Origin: Brevibacterium linens ATCC 9172
Lineage (GTDB): Bacteria; Actinomycetota; Actinomycetes; Actinomycetales; Brevibacteriaceae
Assembly (NCBI RefSeq): GCF_900169165.1
Contig: NZ_FXYY01000024.1
Location: 1 to 48,470 of the forward strand
Direction of reading: 5' to 3'
DNA: 48,470 nt
In this document: positions 11,135 to 19,533 of the stretch, piece after piece
Position numbering within the stretch: the stretch's first letter is position 1
How the letters are laid out: each line of letters starts with the position of its first letter
The notes under the pieces: model-generated
What the model was told of the DNA's origin: nothing
What the model saw: only the letters and a program-made list of their open reading frames with translations
The model's database searches: none
Made by a program: the position numbers and the translations under genes

Positions 11135-11686
11135 TCAGCTGTAGACGTGCTGAGCCAGCGTCGCGACGAACGGCACGTTGCGGTACTTCTCCGCATAGTC
11201 CAGGCCATAGCCGATGACGAACTCGTTGGGCACGTCGAAGCCGACGTACCTGACGTCGATGTCGACCTTAGCGGCTTCGGGCTTGCGCAGCATGGTGCAG
11301 ATCTCGACAGTGGCAGCTCCGCGGGTGCGCAGGTTCTGGATCAGCCAGGACAGGGTGAGGCCGGAATCGATGATGTCTTCGACGATGAGGACGTGACGAT
11401 CGGTGAGGTCGGTGTCGAGGTCCTTGAGGATCCGCACGACGCCGGAGGACTTGGTACCCGATCCGTAGGAGGACACAGCCATCCAGTCCATGGTCACCGG
11501 TGAGTGCAGGGCTCGGGCGAGGTCGGCCATGACCATGACCGCGCCCTTGAGGACGCCGACGAGGAGGATGTCCTTGTCTTTGTAGTCTTCATCGATGGCT
11601 GCGGCCAATTCAACGAGTCGTGCGGCTATCTGCTCTTCCGAAACGAGTATTTTTTCGATGTCATTGCCGAGATCGTTGATGTCCAC
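11135..11686 (-). CDS. hpt: Hypoxanthine phosphoribosyltransferase
   Basis: This purine salvage enzyme transfers phosphoribose from PRPP to hypoxanthine or guanine. The 183-residue protein has the PRPP-binding loop VLIVEDIIDSGLTLSWL, an early LLVGVLKGAVMVMADLAR segment, and the C-terminal VPNEFVIGYGLDYAEKYRN that contacts the purine. The start is GTG 11686, with GGAG about 12 bases upstream. In most actinobacteria tilS directly precedes hpt; here 2.7 kb carrying a transporter and an amidohydrolase separates them. Confidence 0.96.
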   Translation of the reverse strand: MDINDLGNDIEKILVSEEQIAARLVELAAAIDEDYKDKDILLVGVLKGAVMVMADLARALHSPVTMDWMAVSSYGSGTKSSGVVRILKDLDTDLTDRHVLIVEDIIDSGLTLSWLIQNLRTRGAATVEICTMLRKPEAAKVDIDVRYVGFDVPNEFVIGYGLDYAEKYRNVPFVATLAQHVYS

Positions 11687-11733
11687 GAGTGTCGATTCTC
11701 CTCAGATGCGGGTCCTGGAGGTTCCATTATGGG

Positions 11734-13005
11734 TCACTTTGCCTCACCGGTGCCAATGGGATCGGATGACGGCGCCAGTTCGTCGTCGACGGCCCCAGGA
11801 CCGGCCGACAGCCAACCGGTGATCGCCATGAGCACGGAGATGATGACCATGAACCACAGCGGCACCTGCCAGCCGCCGCTGATGCCGAGCAGTCCGCCCA
11901 CGGCCAGCGGGCACAGTGCGGCGAGCACATAGCCCGACGACTGGACGAAAGCCGAAGTCGAGGCCGTGACCGAGACCTCGCGGGTGCGTGAGGTGATGAG
12001 CGCCAGTGCGGCGGGGAAGGCGAATCCGCCGTAGCCGAGCAGAGCCGCCCACAGCCACGGGACGCTGACCGGGCTGAGCAGCAGTCCGGTATAGCCGGCG
12101 ACGGCACTGACGCCGAAGGAGACGAGGAAGGCCCGTGGGGCGATGGACCGGACGATGATCTGCGGGGCGAGGAATCCGCCGGGCAGACCGCCGAAGGTGA
12201 CGATCGTGAGCATGATCCCGGCGAGGAAGGGGTCGAGTCCGGCATCGCGGTAGATCTGCGGCAGCCACCCGAACTGGAGGTAGGCGTTGGCCGATTGGAG
12301 ACCGAAGAACATCGCCATGTACCACGCCTTGGGTGAGGTGACGACCGGTCGCCGAGGCGGTGCTTCGGTCCGTTCTCCTCCGGGCTCGGCCGCCTGGCCG
12401 GAGAGGACGGGCACGGATTTCAGGCTCCGCAGCACCGACCACGTGATGAGCGCGGAGAAGGGCAGGATCATCCAGAAGCCGAGGCCGAAGCGCCAACTGC
12501 CGAACTGTTCGGCCAGGGGTGCGGTGAGCAGCGAGGGCAGCATCGACCCGAGTCCCAGCGAGACGGTGAATGTCGTCGCGCCCAGGGTGGGCCGGTGTGG
12601 GAAGCGGGACTTGACGTAGACGGGCAGGATGACGTTGCCGATCGACATTCCGGCCAGGGCGAGGACCGTGAGCAGAGCGAAGGCGACCCATTCGGTGACG
12701 ATGGCGCGCAGACCGATGCCTGCGACGATGAGGGCCGCACTCATGGCCAGAGTCGCGAACAGACCGAGTCGCTTGAGCAGGGGCACGGCGATGATGCCGC
12801 AGACGGCGAACACGAGTCCCGGCAGAGCGGTGAGCAGACCGGTCTGCCATTCGGCCAGGGAGAATCCGTCGCTGACCTCGGAGAGCACGGGGCCCAGCGA
12901 GGAGGCTGCCGGCCGCAGTGAGGCGGCGATGAGGACGAGGCAGGCCAGGGCCAGACCGTCGAGGCCGCGGGAGCGTCGGAAGCCCTGCTCGGGCGCAGTC
13001 GTCAT
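11734..13005 (-). CDS. MFS transporter, CynX/NimT type
   Basis: The 423-residue protein has about twelve predicted transmembrane helices, with a central cytosolic loop rich in Pro/Arg/Glu (about residues 200-225). The N-terminal SLRPAASSLGPVLSEV segment is typical of the CynX/NimT (cyanate or 2-nitroimidazole) branch of the major facilitator superfamily. It is transcribed divergently from a cytosine-deaminase-like amidohydrolase 116 bp away, which suggests import of a cyclic amide or nucleobase-like substrate for that enzyme. The substrate itself is inference. The pair interrupts the conserved tilS-hpt junction. Confidence 0.85.
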   Translation of the reverse strand: MTTAPEQGFRRSRGLDGLALACLVLIAASLRPAASSLGPVLSEVSDGFSLAEWQTGLLTALPGLVFAVCGIIAVPLLKRLGLFATLAMSAALIVAGIGLRAIVTEWVAFALLTVLALAGMSIGNVILPVYVKSRFPHRPTLGATTFTVSLGLGSMLPSLLTAPLAEQFGSWRFGLGFWMILPFSALITWSVLRSLKSVPVLSGQAAEPGGERTEAPPRRPVVTSPKAWYMAMFFGLQSANAYLQFGWLPQIYRDAGLDPFLAGIMLTIVTFGGLPGGFLAPQIIVRSIAPRAFLVSFGVSAVAGYTGLLLSPVSVPWLWAALLGYGGFAFPAALALITSRTREVSVTASTSAFVQSSGYVLAALCPLAVGGLLGISGGWQVPLWFMVIISVLMAITGWLSAGPGAVDDELAPSSDPIGTGEAK

Positions 13006-13094
13006 GGCGTCATCCTTTCAGACAGCTGTTGTCGCCGAGCACGCGGGTCGCGGCCCCACGGAGGCGCGCTGCCCGGCACGATCTCCGATGGTAT

Positions 13095-13107
13095 ACCGCC
13101 TGGCGGT
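13095..13107. promoter_or_regulatory. Palindrome in the MFS/amidohydrolase divergent promoter region
   Basis: ACCGCC-T-GGCGGT is a perfect 6-bp inverted repeat around one base. It lies 15 bp before the amidohydrolase start and about 90 bp from the MFS start. Its position between divergent genes makes it a candidate operator for a local regulator; the regulator is not identifiable here. Confidence 0.4.
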
Positions 13108-13121
13108 CGTAGGCTGGGCAC

Positions 13122-14396
13122 ATGATCCTTGTGAAGAATGTGCGCCTCTTCCCACGCACCCCCGATGCTCCCGCCGTCGATGTCGAGATCACCGAGGGAC
13201 GAATCTCTCGCCTCTCCCCCGCTGAGGATGCCGCCACCGAGTCCGCGTCACCGACGACCGGGCCGACGCCGACCGGGGCCGAGGTCATCGACGGTGCCGG
13301 GCGGATCCTGCTGCCGAGCCTCGGCGATGTCCATGCCCATCTGGATTCGAATCGGATGGGCCAGACGTTCCGTCCGCACACCGCCGACGGCACTCTGCAC
13401 GGGTACATCATGAACGATCGGGAGAACTGGCGAGCCGGCGAGCGCAGCGTCGCCGATCAGGCCGCTTTTGCAATCGCGAGATTCGTCGCCTCCGGCGGCA
13501 CGCGCATCCGTTCGCACGCACAGGTCGACGCCGACTGCGGTCTCGAGCGCTTCCACGGGGTCAAGGCCGCACTCGAGGCGCATGCCGATGTCCTCGACTT
13601 CCAGATCGTCGCGTTCCCGCAGGCGGGTATCGTGCGGGAACAGGGCGTCGAAGAGCTCCTCGATGCGGCGCTGGCCGACGGCGCGGACCTCGTCGGCGGA
13701 CTCGATCCGCTGCTCTACGACCGGGATCCGGTCTCCCATCTCGATGTCGTCTTCGGCCTGGCGGACAAGCACGGCAAGGGCATCGACATCCACCTCCACG
13801 AGGCGGGCACCGCGGGGCTGTTCTCGCTCGAGGAGATCGCCGCGCGGACCCGAGCCGCGGGCATGGCCGGGCAGGTCACGGTCTCGCATGCGTTCGCACT
13901 GAATACGAACCCGGAACCCGAGGTCGCCCGGATCCTCGATGTCCTCGCCGAGGCGGGAGTGGCCCTGACCACGGTTGCCCCGGCCAAGGGTGCGCTGCCG
14001 CAGGCGCTCATCCGCGCCCGCCGCGTGGCCCTGGGACTCGGTGAGGACGGTCAGCGGGACTATTGGAGCCCCTATGGTGACGGCGACCTGCTGCGCCGGA
14101 CCTGGCAGCTGGCGTTCACGAACGGGTTCCGTGCAGACGCAGATATCGAAGGCTGTCTCGATATCGCCTCCCGCGGAGGAGCTCAGGTCATGGCCGGTGA
14201 TCGCCCCGACGGTTCGGCGCTGGTCGACGATTCCCGGTTCGGTCTGGCCGTGGGTGCTCCCGCCGACTTCGTGCTCATCGACGCCGACACGGTCACCTCG
14301 GCGATCATGGACTGCCCACGGGACAGGGATGTGTTCAAGGCAGGTCGGCTCATCGCCTCCGGCGGCGAATTGGCAGGCGGGCCGCGGCTGAGCTGA
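13122..14396 (+). CDS. Amidohydrolase, cytosine deaminase-like
   Basis: This 424-residue TIM-barrel metal-dependent hydrolase belongs to the amidohydrolase superfamily, close to CodA in length and layout. Visible metal and catalytic residues are VHAHLDS (His71, His73), HLHEAG (His224, with His226-Glu227), VSHAF (His256) and the GEDGQRDYW segment whose Asp309 is the likely fourth ligand. The loop after that Asp differs from the GHDD loop of CodA, so the substrate is probably not simply cytosine; isocytosine or other cyclic amidines are possible. It is the only plus-strand gene in the block and is divergent from an MFS transporter. Confidence 0.85.
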   Translation: MILVKNVRLFPRTPDAPAVDVEITEGRISRLSPAEDAATESASPTTGPTPTGAEVIDGAGRILLPSLGDVHAHLDSNRMGQTFRPHTADGTLHGYIMNDRENWRAGERSVADQAAFAIARFVASGGTRIRSHAQVDADCGLERFHGVKAALEAHADVLDFQIVAFPQAGIVREQGVEELLDAALADGADLVGGLDPLLYDRDPVSHLDVVFGLADKHGKGIDIHLHEAGTAGLFSLEEIAARTRAAGMAGQVTVSHAFALNTNPEPEVARILDVLAEAGVALTTVAPAKGALPQALIRARRVALGLGEDGQRDYWSPYGDGDLLRRTWQLAFTNGFRADADIEGCLDIASRGGAQVMAGDRPDGSALVDDSRFGLAVGAPADFVLIDADTVTSAIMDCPRDRDVFKAGRLIASGGELAGGPRLS

Positions 14397-14399
14397 GCC

Positions 14400-15422
14400 T
14401 CAGCGGGCCCTCGCGGCCGGCTGGAACACGGCCTGCCCGCCTCCGACGACGACTTCCATGTCCCCGGGCAGGGACAGTCGACCGCGCCTGCGGTCGCGGA
14501 TGAGGGCGCAGAGTTCGGCGACGCGCACCGCTCCGAGGTTCTGCCCGGGCACGCCGAGTGAGATCACCCAGTCGCGCACGACTCGGCCGAGCACGGCGTC
14601 GTCGAGTGCGGTGAAGACCTCCACCGGCACCGAGGCGGCTGCGCGGACCTGCTGCCCTGCCGCCTCGGCGTGGGCATCGATGAAATCGGCATCGGCGCGG
14701 CACAGGTCGGCGGTGCGGGCGAGGTTCGCGGTGATCGGCTGACCGAGTTCGGCTTCGAGTCCGGCCAGCAGCTGCCGGGCCCGGACTCGGGTGAACGCGG
14801 TGTCGGCGTTCATCGGATCGTTCCAGAACTCGATGCCCTGCGCCCGGCAGGACGCTTCGGTCTGGTCTCGGTCGAGGCCGAGCAGGGGCCGCATGAGGCG
14901 ACCGGCCAGCGGGCTCATCCCGGCCAGGGACCGGGTGCCCGATCCGCGCATGAGGCCGAGCAGAACGGTCTCGGCCTGGTCGCTGCGGGTGTGGGCGGTG
15001 AGGATCCAGTCGGCTTCGGCCGCCGCCCGAGCGGTTTCGAGGGCGGCATAGCGGGCGGAGCGCGCCGCGGCCTCGAGGCCTTCGTCTCCGGCGTCGATGC
15101 TCACCCTCATCACCTCGGCAGGCACGCCCCAGGATTCGGCGGTGGCGGCGACCCGGTCGGCCACCTCGGCGGTGACGGTCTGCAGACCGTGATCGACGGT
15201 CAGCGCACGGGCACGGATCTCACCGCGCCGGTGAAGGAACGCGGCCGCGTGCAGCAGCGCCATCGAATCCGCTCCCCCGGACACCGCGACGATGAGGCCC
15301 GGTGCGGACGCTCCTGCGTCCGCGAGTGCGGCACGCACGGCAGTGCGGATGGCGGCACTCGCCGGGTCGAGGGTCGGCCGCCTCGGCGAGGCTGCGTCGC
15401 GCGGCCCCTCAGCCGTGGACAC
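14400..15422 (-). CDS. tilS: tRNA(Ile)-lysidine synthetase
   Basis: TilS converts C34 of the CAU-anticodon tRNA-Ile to lysidine, using ATP and lysine. The 340-residue product contains the PP-loop VAVSGGADSMALLHAA (about residues 42-57), VDHGLQ, the TAHTRSDQAETVLLGLMRGSG segment, and NDPMNADTAFTRVRAR, all diagnostic. The open frame runs upstream, but that sequence is antisense to the metallopeptidase. GTG 15422, overlapping the metallopeptidase stop by 14 bp, gives the usual actinobacterial length and is the best start. The gene converges on the amidohydrolase stop, 3 bp away. Confidence 0.93.
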   Translation of the reverse strand: MSTAEGPRDAASPRRPTLDPASAAIRTAVRAALADAGASAPGLIVAVSGGADSMALLHAAAFLHRRGEIRARALTVDHGLQTVTAEVADRVAATAESWGVPAEVMRVSIDAGDEGLEAAARSARYAALETARAAAEADWILTAHTRSDQAETVLLGLMRGSGTRSLAGMSPLAGRLMRPLLGLDRDQTEASCRAQGIEFWNDPMNADTAFTRVRARQLLAGLEAELGQPITANLARTADLCRADADFIDAHAEAAGQQVRAAASVPVEVFTALDDAVLGRVVRDWVISLGVPGQNLGAVRVAELCALIRDRRRGRLSLPGDMEVVVGGGQAVFQPAARAR

Positions 15423-16425
15423 GGTCGAGCCAGAGCTGCGGATCGTGGATCTCCGCCGTGCGGGGAAGGTTCGCGGGTTCGGCATAGATGCGGGAGAAAC
15501 CCTTCTGTCCGACCTCGCGGCGGACGGCCCGGACGAACTTCGCCCCGTCCCGATATTGGGCGAGTTTGAGGTCCATTCCGAGCAGATTGGTGAGGAAGCC
15601 GCCCTGACTCGCGTCACGCCGGGCCTCGAACTTCCGGCGCAGCCGGCGCACGCTCGGGATGACTCCCGCGCCCACTTCGTCCATGACGACATCGGCGTGG
15701 CCTTCGAGCAGGGACAGGATCGCGGTGGCCTCGTCGAGTGCGCCGCGCATGTTCTCGTCGCGGATGAGGTCGATGATGCTGGCCTCGCCTTTGACGATGC
15801 GCCCGAGGGTGGCGAAGAGGTCGACGATCCCGCCGACTCCGGGCATCGTCAGTCGGGTGGACACGGCCCCGGAGAGCAGGGTGCGCATATGGTCGCGCAG
15901 CCAGGGCGCCGTCGCGAACTGCACTTGGTGGGTGGCTTCGTGGAGGGCCACCCACATGCGGAAGTCACGCGGATCGACGTCCATGGCCTTCTCGGCGATG
16001 AGCACGGCGGGGGCGACGAACATCAGCCGTCCCGTCTCCACCGCGAAGGGGTCGAACTGGCCGAGCACGCGGGTCGACAGGAGCGAGAGCACCCCGGCGA
16101 CCTCGACGGCACCGGCCATTGCGGTGGCGGGGCTGACCGGGGCGGGCAGGGCCGCCTCGTCGAGCATTCCGTTGACGGACTGCGCATTGGCTTTGACCCA
16201 GCTGACCTGGTCGAGGACGAGCACGGAACCGGCGGCGAGCCGCCCGCGCACAGCATCGGCGTGCTCCGGCGGCAGCAGGAACGAATCGAGGACGAGGTCC
16301 TGAGCCGTCAGCGCATTGTCCTTCATGCCCTCGACGAGTGTCTCGAGCACACCCGGTTCGGGGACCTTCGCCGCGGAGACGAGCTCACGGGCGGTGCGGG
16401 CGGCGAATCCCTCGTCGATGATCAT
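15409..16425 (-). CDS. Zinc-dependent metallopeptidase, DUF2342 family
   Basis: The 338-residue protein belongs to the family annotated as coenzyme F420 biosynthesis-associated or zinc-dependent metalloprotease. It has a gluzincin-like helix WVALHEATHQVQF (about residues 157-169; HEATH is the HExxH motif) and, downstream, LLEGHADVVMDEVG with a likely third ligand Glu. Members are characteristically located between dacB and tilS in actinobacteria, as here. The start overlaps the dacB stop (ATGA). No established substrate is known to me. Confidence 0.9.
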   Translation of the reverse strand: MIIDEGFAARTARELVSAAKVPEPGVLETLVEGMKDNALTAQDLVLDSFLLPPEHADAVRGRLAAGSVLVLDQVSWVKANAQSVNGMLDEAALPAPVSPATAMAGAVEVAGVLSLLSTRVLGQFDPFAVETGRLMFVAPAVLIAEKAMDVDPRDFRMWVALHEATHQVQFATAPWLRDHMRTLLSGAVSTRLTMPGVGGIVDLFATLGRIVKGEASIIDLIRDENMRGALDEATAILSLLEGHADVVMDEVGAGVIPSVRRLRRKFEARRDASQGGFLTNLLGMDLKLAQYRDGAKFVRAVRREVGQKGFSRIYAEPANLPRTAEIHDPQLWLDRVHG

Positions 16426-17903
16426 CGGCAGCCGCAGTTCGCGAGGGCTGTGACGATATCGTCCACAGTCTTTCTGGCTTCCAAGATCTTATCCTTATCC
16501 ACATCGTCGATCTGGATGGAGAATACGAGGTAACGTCCCTCCCCGTCGAGCACTCCCCCGGCCAGAGAAGTCACGGTCGACAGCGTTCCGGTCTTCGCAT
16601 GCACCACCCCGGAGGCATTCTTCTCGTCGAGGAAGCGGTCATGCAGGGTGCCGGTGAGTCCGCCGACGGGAAAGTAGCTGACGAGCCCGGCCAGAGAGTC
16701 ATTGGCGACGACCGAGGCCTGCAGGACGGTCGTGAGATCGTGTGGGGCGATCCGGTTGTCATAGGACAGCCCCGATGTGTCGACGAGGTGGGTGCGCCCG
16801 AGATCGACGGAGTCGCCGAGAGCCTCCAGGACCGCCTTCGGACCGTTCTCCAGGCTGCCGTCCCTGCCTTGGGCGATGGCAACCTCATTGCCGAGCACCT
16901 CAGCGACGACGTTGTCGCTGTGCACGAGCGCGTATTCGACGATCTCGGAGATCGTCGCCGACTCCACCCGGGCGAGTTCCATCGGGTTCTCGGACGGCGT
17001 CTCGGTTTCGGACTCGTCGGCCTCCGCGGTGACGGTGATCCCGGTCTTCTTCAGCTCTTCTTCGAAGATCGAGAACGCGTCCTTGGCGGGGTGCTCGCTG
17101 CGGCCGCGCCATTCGGCGTTCGTCGATCCGATGTAGGCGGTGTCGACCATGATCGGCTGGATCGGGGTGATCACGCCCTTGGCGATATCGGACCGGGACC
17201 ACCCGGAGTCGAAGTCCTCGCCGACGTAGCGGCTCGTGTCCAGGTTGAGGGCCACCTCGGTGATGTTCTGATCTTTGAGGGCGGCCGCGGTGTCTTCGGC
17301 CAGGGTCCGCAGCCCCGCGTGCCCATTGACCGAACCGGGATCGGAATCTCCGGCCGACAGGAGCACATCGCCTCCGGCGGTCAGCGTCAGGGTGTGCGTG
17401 TCCGCATCGAAGTCCGTCGTCGTCGCCAGGCGCGTCTGCCCGCCGATCGCGGACAGGGCGGCGGCCGCGGTGAGCACCTTCGTCACGGAGGCGGGAGTGC
17501 GCGGCTTCGTCTCGTCCTTCGCGTAGAGGACGTCGTCGCTGATCCCGTCGCGGACCTCGAGGCCGAAGCCTGTGACCTTCGACTCCTTGAGGACGGCGTC
17601 GATCGTCTTCGGGATCCGTGTGGGCACAGGAGCCGAATCGTCGACCGCCGAGGCGGGAGCGGGCACCTGCCGTGCGTGGGCCTGCGGGGTGGGCACGGTC
17701 TGGACCTCGACTTGGGGGGCGGTGGTGAGCACACCGGGCAGACCGGGCACGAGGTCATAGGCATCGACGGCGACATAGGCGCCGAGGGCGAGGACGACGG
17801 CACCGGCGGTGATCGCACCGCCCCTCTTCCGCCGCGATCTTCTGCGTTCGCGGCGGGGGGAGCCGGAGTCCGACGGATTCGGCGGCGCATCGGTGTCGTT
17901 CAA
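16422..17903 (-). CDS. dacB: D-alanyl-D-alanine carboxypeptidase/endopeptidase (PBP4, S13)
   Basis: This is a penicillin-binding protein that trims or cleaves peptidoglycan cross-links outside the membrane. The 493-residue product begins with a highly basic stretch (residues about 17-28) and a single signal-anchor helix (30-48), then a Pro/Ala-rich linker. The catalytic SxxK is SVTK (139-142), the SxN motif is SDN in HSDNVVAEVLGNEVA, and the KTG motif is HAKTGTLSTV near the C-terminus. It is divergent from ppa, the common actinobacterial arrangement. The start is an ATG inside a Lys/Arg-poor leader; no alternative is favoured. Confidence 0.94.
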   Translation of the reverse strand: MNDTDAPPNPSDSGSPRRERRRSRRKRGGAITAGAVVLALGAYVAVDAYDLVPGLPGVLTTAPQVEVQTVPTPQAHARQVPAPASAVDDSAPVPTRIPKTIDAVLKESKVTGFGLEVRDGISDDVLYAKDETKPRTPASVTKVLTAAAALSAIGGQTRLATTTDFDADTHTLTLTAGGDVLLSAGDSDPGSVNGHAGLRTLAEDTAAALKDQNITEVALNLDTSRYVGEDFDSGWSRSDIAKGVITPIQPIMVDTAYIGSTNAEWRGRSEHPAKDAFSIFEEELKKTGITVTAEADESETETPSENPMELARVESATISEIVEYALVHSDNVVAEVLGNEVAIAQGRDGSLENGPKAVLEALGDSVDLGRTHLVDTSGLSYDNRIAPHDLTTVLQASVVANDSLAGLVSYFPVGGLTGTLHDRFLDEKNASGVVHAKTGTLSTVTSLAGGVLDGEGRYLVFSIQIDDVDKDKILEARKTVDDIVTALANCGCR

Positions 17904-18011
17904 ACGCAGGCTCTCATTCCTCGACGACCGTGGGGTGGTCGCCGTCGGTGGGCGGTGACGGGGACTTGTACCATCTATTCTAGTGATGCACCCCTAACGT
18001 GAAGGAGCACT

Positions 18012-18500
18012 ATGGAACTGCTGGCCACAATCGAGATCCCTCAGGGGTCCCGCAACAAGTACGAAGTCGATCATGAGACCGGTCGGGTCAAGCTCGATCG
18101 CTACCTCTACACCTCGATGCAGTACCCCGCCGACTACGGCTATATCGAGGACACCCTCGGCAACGACGGCGACCCTCTCGATGTGCTCGTGCTGCTGCCG
18201 GAGCCGCTGTTCCCCGGTGTGCTCGTCGACATCCGCCCGATCGGCATGTTCCAGATGGAAGACGAGGCTGGCGGCGACGACAAGGTTCTCGCCGTTCCCG
18301 CCGGAGATCCCCGGTGGGACTCCTACACCGACGTCTCGGATGTGGACCAGTTCATGCTCGACTCGATCGAGCACTTCTTCAGCCGGTACAAGGACCTCGA
18401 GCCCGGCAAGTTCGTCAAGGGGTCGAGCTGGACCGGTCGCGAAGCCGCCGAGGCCGAGATCAACGCCTCCATCGAACGGTTCAAGGCCGAGGGCCACTGA
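18012..18500 (+). CDS. ppa: Inorganic pyrophosphatase
   Basis: This soluble family I pyrophosphatase hydrolyses pyrophosphate released by biosynthesis. The 162-residue protein has the signature DGDPLD inside [33 protein letters not shown] and the acidic [30 protein letters not shown] region. It has a good ribosome site (GAAGGAG, 6 bases before ATG). A possible promoter (GTGACG, then TATTCT at 17976-17981) lies upstream, but the 15-bp spacing is short. It is followed by a strong terminator. Confidence 0.97.
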   Translation: MELLATIEIPQGSRNKYEVDHETGRVKLDRYLYTSMQYPADYGYIEDTLGNDGDPLDVLVLLPEPLFPGVLVDIRPIGMFQMEDEAGGDDKVLAVPAGDPRWDSYTDVSDVDQFMLDSIEHFFSRYKDLEPGKFVKGSSWTGREAAEAEINASIERFKAEGH

Positions 18501-18543
18501 GCTCTCCCCTCCCATCACGCTGAGAACTCAGCGCTGGATCACG

Positions 18544-18579
18544 ACCGCCCGGATGATGACATCCGGGCGGTTTCGTTTG
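18544..18579 (+). terminator. Rho-independent terminator after ppa
   Basis: A perfect 11-bp stem (18544-18554 with 18561-18571; ACCGCCCGGAT / ATCCGGGCGGT) with a 6-nt loop is followed by TTCGTTTG. It lies 43 bp past the ppa stop. Confidence 0.88.
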
Positions 18580-18613
18580 CCCTCGGCCGTTGCCCGAGCC
18601 GCTGCCGGCCGGG

Positions 18614-18649
18614 CGTGATGATCATCACGATTTCTTAGGTGACCCTAAG
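18614..18649. promoter_or_regulatory. Two adjacent palindromes upstream of the VOC gene
   Basis: CGTGATGATCATCACG (18614-18629) is a perfect 16-bp palindrome. It is followed after 4 bp by CTTAGG-TGAC-CCTAAG (18634-18649). Both lie in the 70 bp upstream of the VOC-family start and are therefore candidate operators. The second resembles a DtxR/IdeR half-site pair but has the wrong spacing for that family. Confidence 0.45.
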
Positions 18650-18684
18650 GGGCAGTGTGAGCCAGGTTATGCGATTGTCGAGTC

Positions 18685-19326
18685 ATGAAACTCGATCATG
18701 TGTCATACGCCAGTGAACCTGACGGCTATCGTGCGACCGCCGAGCGGATCTCGGAGAAGCTCGGTGTGGTTCCCTACGACGGCGGTGTGCATCCTCGATT
18801 CGGCACCAGAAACCTCATCTTCCCCTTAGCGAACGGCCATTACCTCGAAGTCGTGGAAGCCTTGGAGCATCCGGCCGCTCTCTCGACGCCCTTCGGTCAG
18901 GCGGTCCGGGCTCGTTCCGAGCTCGGCGGCGGCTGGATGGGCTGGTGCGTCTCGGTCGACGATCTCACCGCAGTCGAATCCCGTCTCGAACGCAAGGCCG
19001 TCGACGGCAATCGCACGCCGGAGTCCGGTTTGGAACTCAAGTGGCTGCAGATCGGCGTCAAGGGGCTCATCGCCGATCCCCAGCTGCCGTTCTTCATCAA
19101 GTGGTCCGCCGACTCCTCGCAGCACCCGTCGACGTACAAGACGAATGCGGGAGTCGACATCGACACCCTGCAGATCGCCGGGGACCGCGACCGTCTGCGC
19201 GACTGGCTGGGCACTCAGGATGCCAAGCCGATCTCGGAGATCAACATCGACTGGTCCGCACCCCACGGGATGCCGGGCATCATGTCGGTGAGCTTCAACA
19301 CGGAGAACGGCGCCGTCACCATCTGA
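18685..19326 (+). CDS. VOC (glyoxalase-like) family protein
   Basis: The 213-residue protein begins with LDHVSYAS and resembles glyoxalase-like domain (Glyoxalase_3 type) proteins of the vicinal-oxygen-chelate fold. The GHYLEVVEAL strand carries a candidate metal-ligand Glu near residue 55. Substrate is unknown; members include dioxygenases, lyases and resistance proteins. It stands alone, between the ppa terminator and a long hairpin, with its own putative operator region of two palindromes. Confidence 0.75.
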   Translation: MKLDHVSYASEPDGYRATAERISEKLGVVPYDGGVHPRFGTRNLIFPLANGHYLEVVEALEHPAALSTPFGQAVRARSELGGGWMGWCVSVDDLTAVESRLERKAVDGNRTPESGLELKWLQIGVKGLIADPQLPFFIKWSADSSQHPSTYKTNAGVDIDTLQIAGDRDRLRDWLGTQDAKPISEINIDWSAPHGMPGIMSVSFNTENGAVTI

Positions 19327-19436
19327 GACCCTGCCGGGCGGCTATTCAGGGCCGTCTTGTTCAGGGCACTCTGCCGGTTCGCTGGTGAACCGGTGGGGCC
19401 CTGTGCCGCAGCACGACTCTGCGCCGCAGCACAACG

Positions 19437-19501
19437 GAGTTCAGGACGATCTGTGCGGAGTTTCCCTTGAGAAACCCGCACAGATCGTCCTGAACTCTTT
19501 T
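19437..19501. terminator. Long hairpin between convergent VOC and PhoX genes
   Basis: A perfect 22-bp inverted repeat (19437-19458 with 19476-19497) is extended by an inner GTTTC/GAAAC pairing with a one-base bulge, and followed by TTTT on the plus strand. A second shorter hairpin (19506-19513 with 19522-19529, CGCAGCCG/CGGCTGCG) lies next to the phoX stop. Together they probably terminate transcription from both sides. Confidence 0.75.
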
Positions 19502-19533
19502 CGAGCGCAGCCGCTGACTATCGGCTGCGGGAC

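Noticed and set aside
18634..18649. DtxR/IdeR iron box before the VOC gene (TTAGG...CCTAA)
   Set aside because: The half-sites are 4 bp apart; the known iron boxes need 9 bp between them, with a symmetric TTAGGCTAA-like centre.
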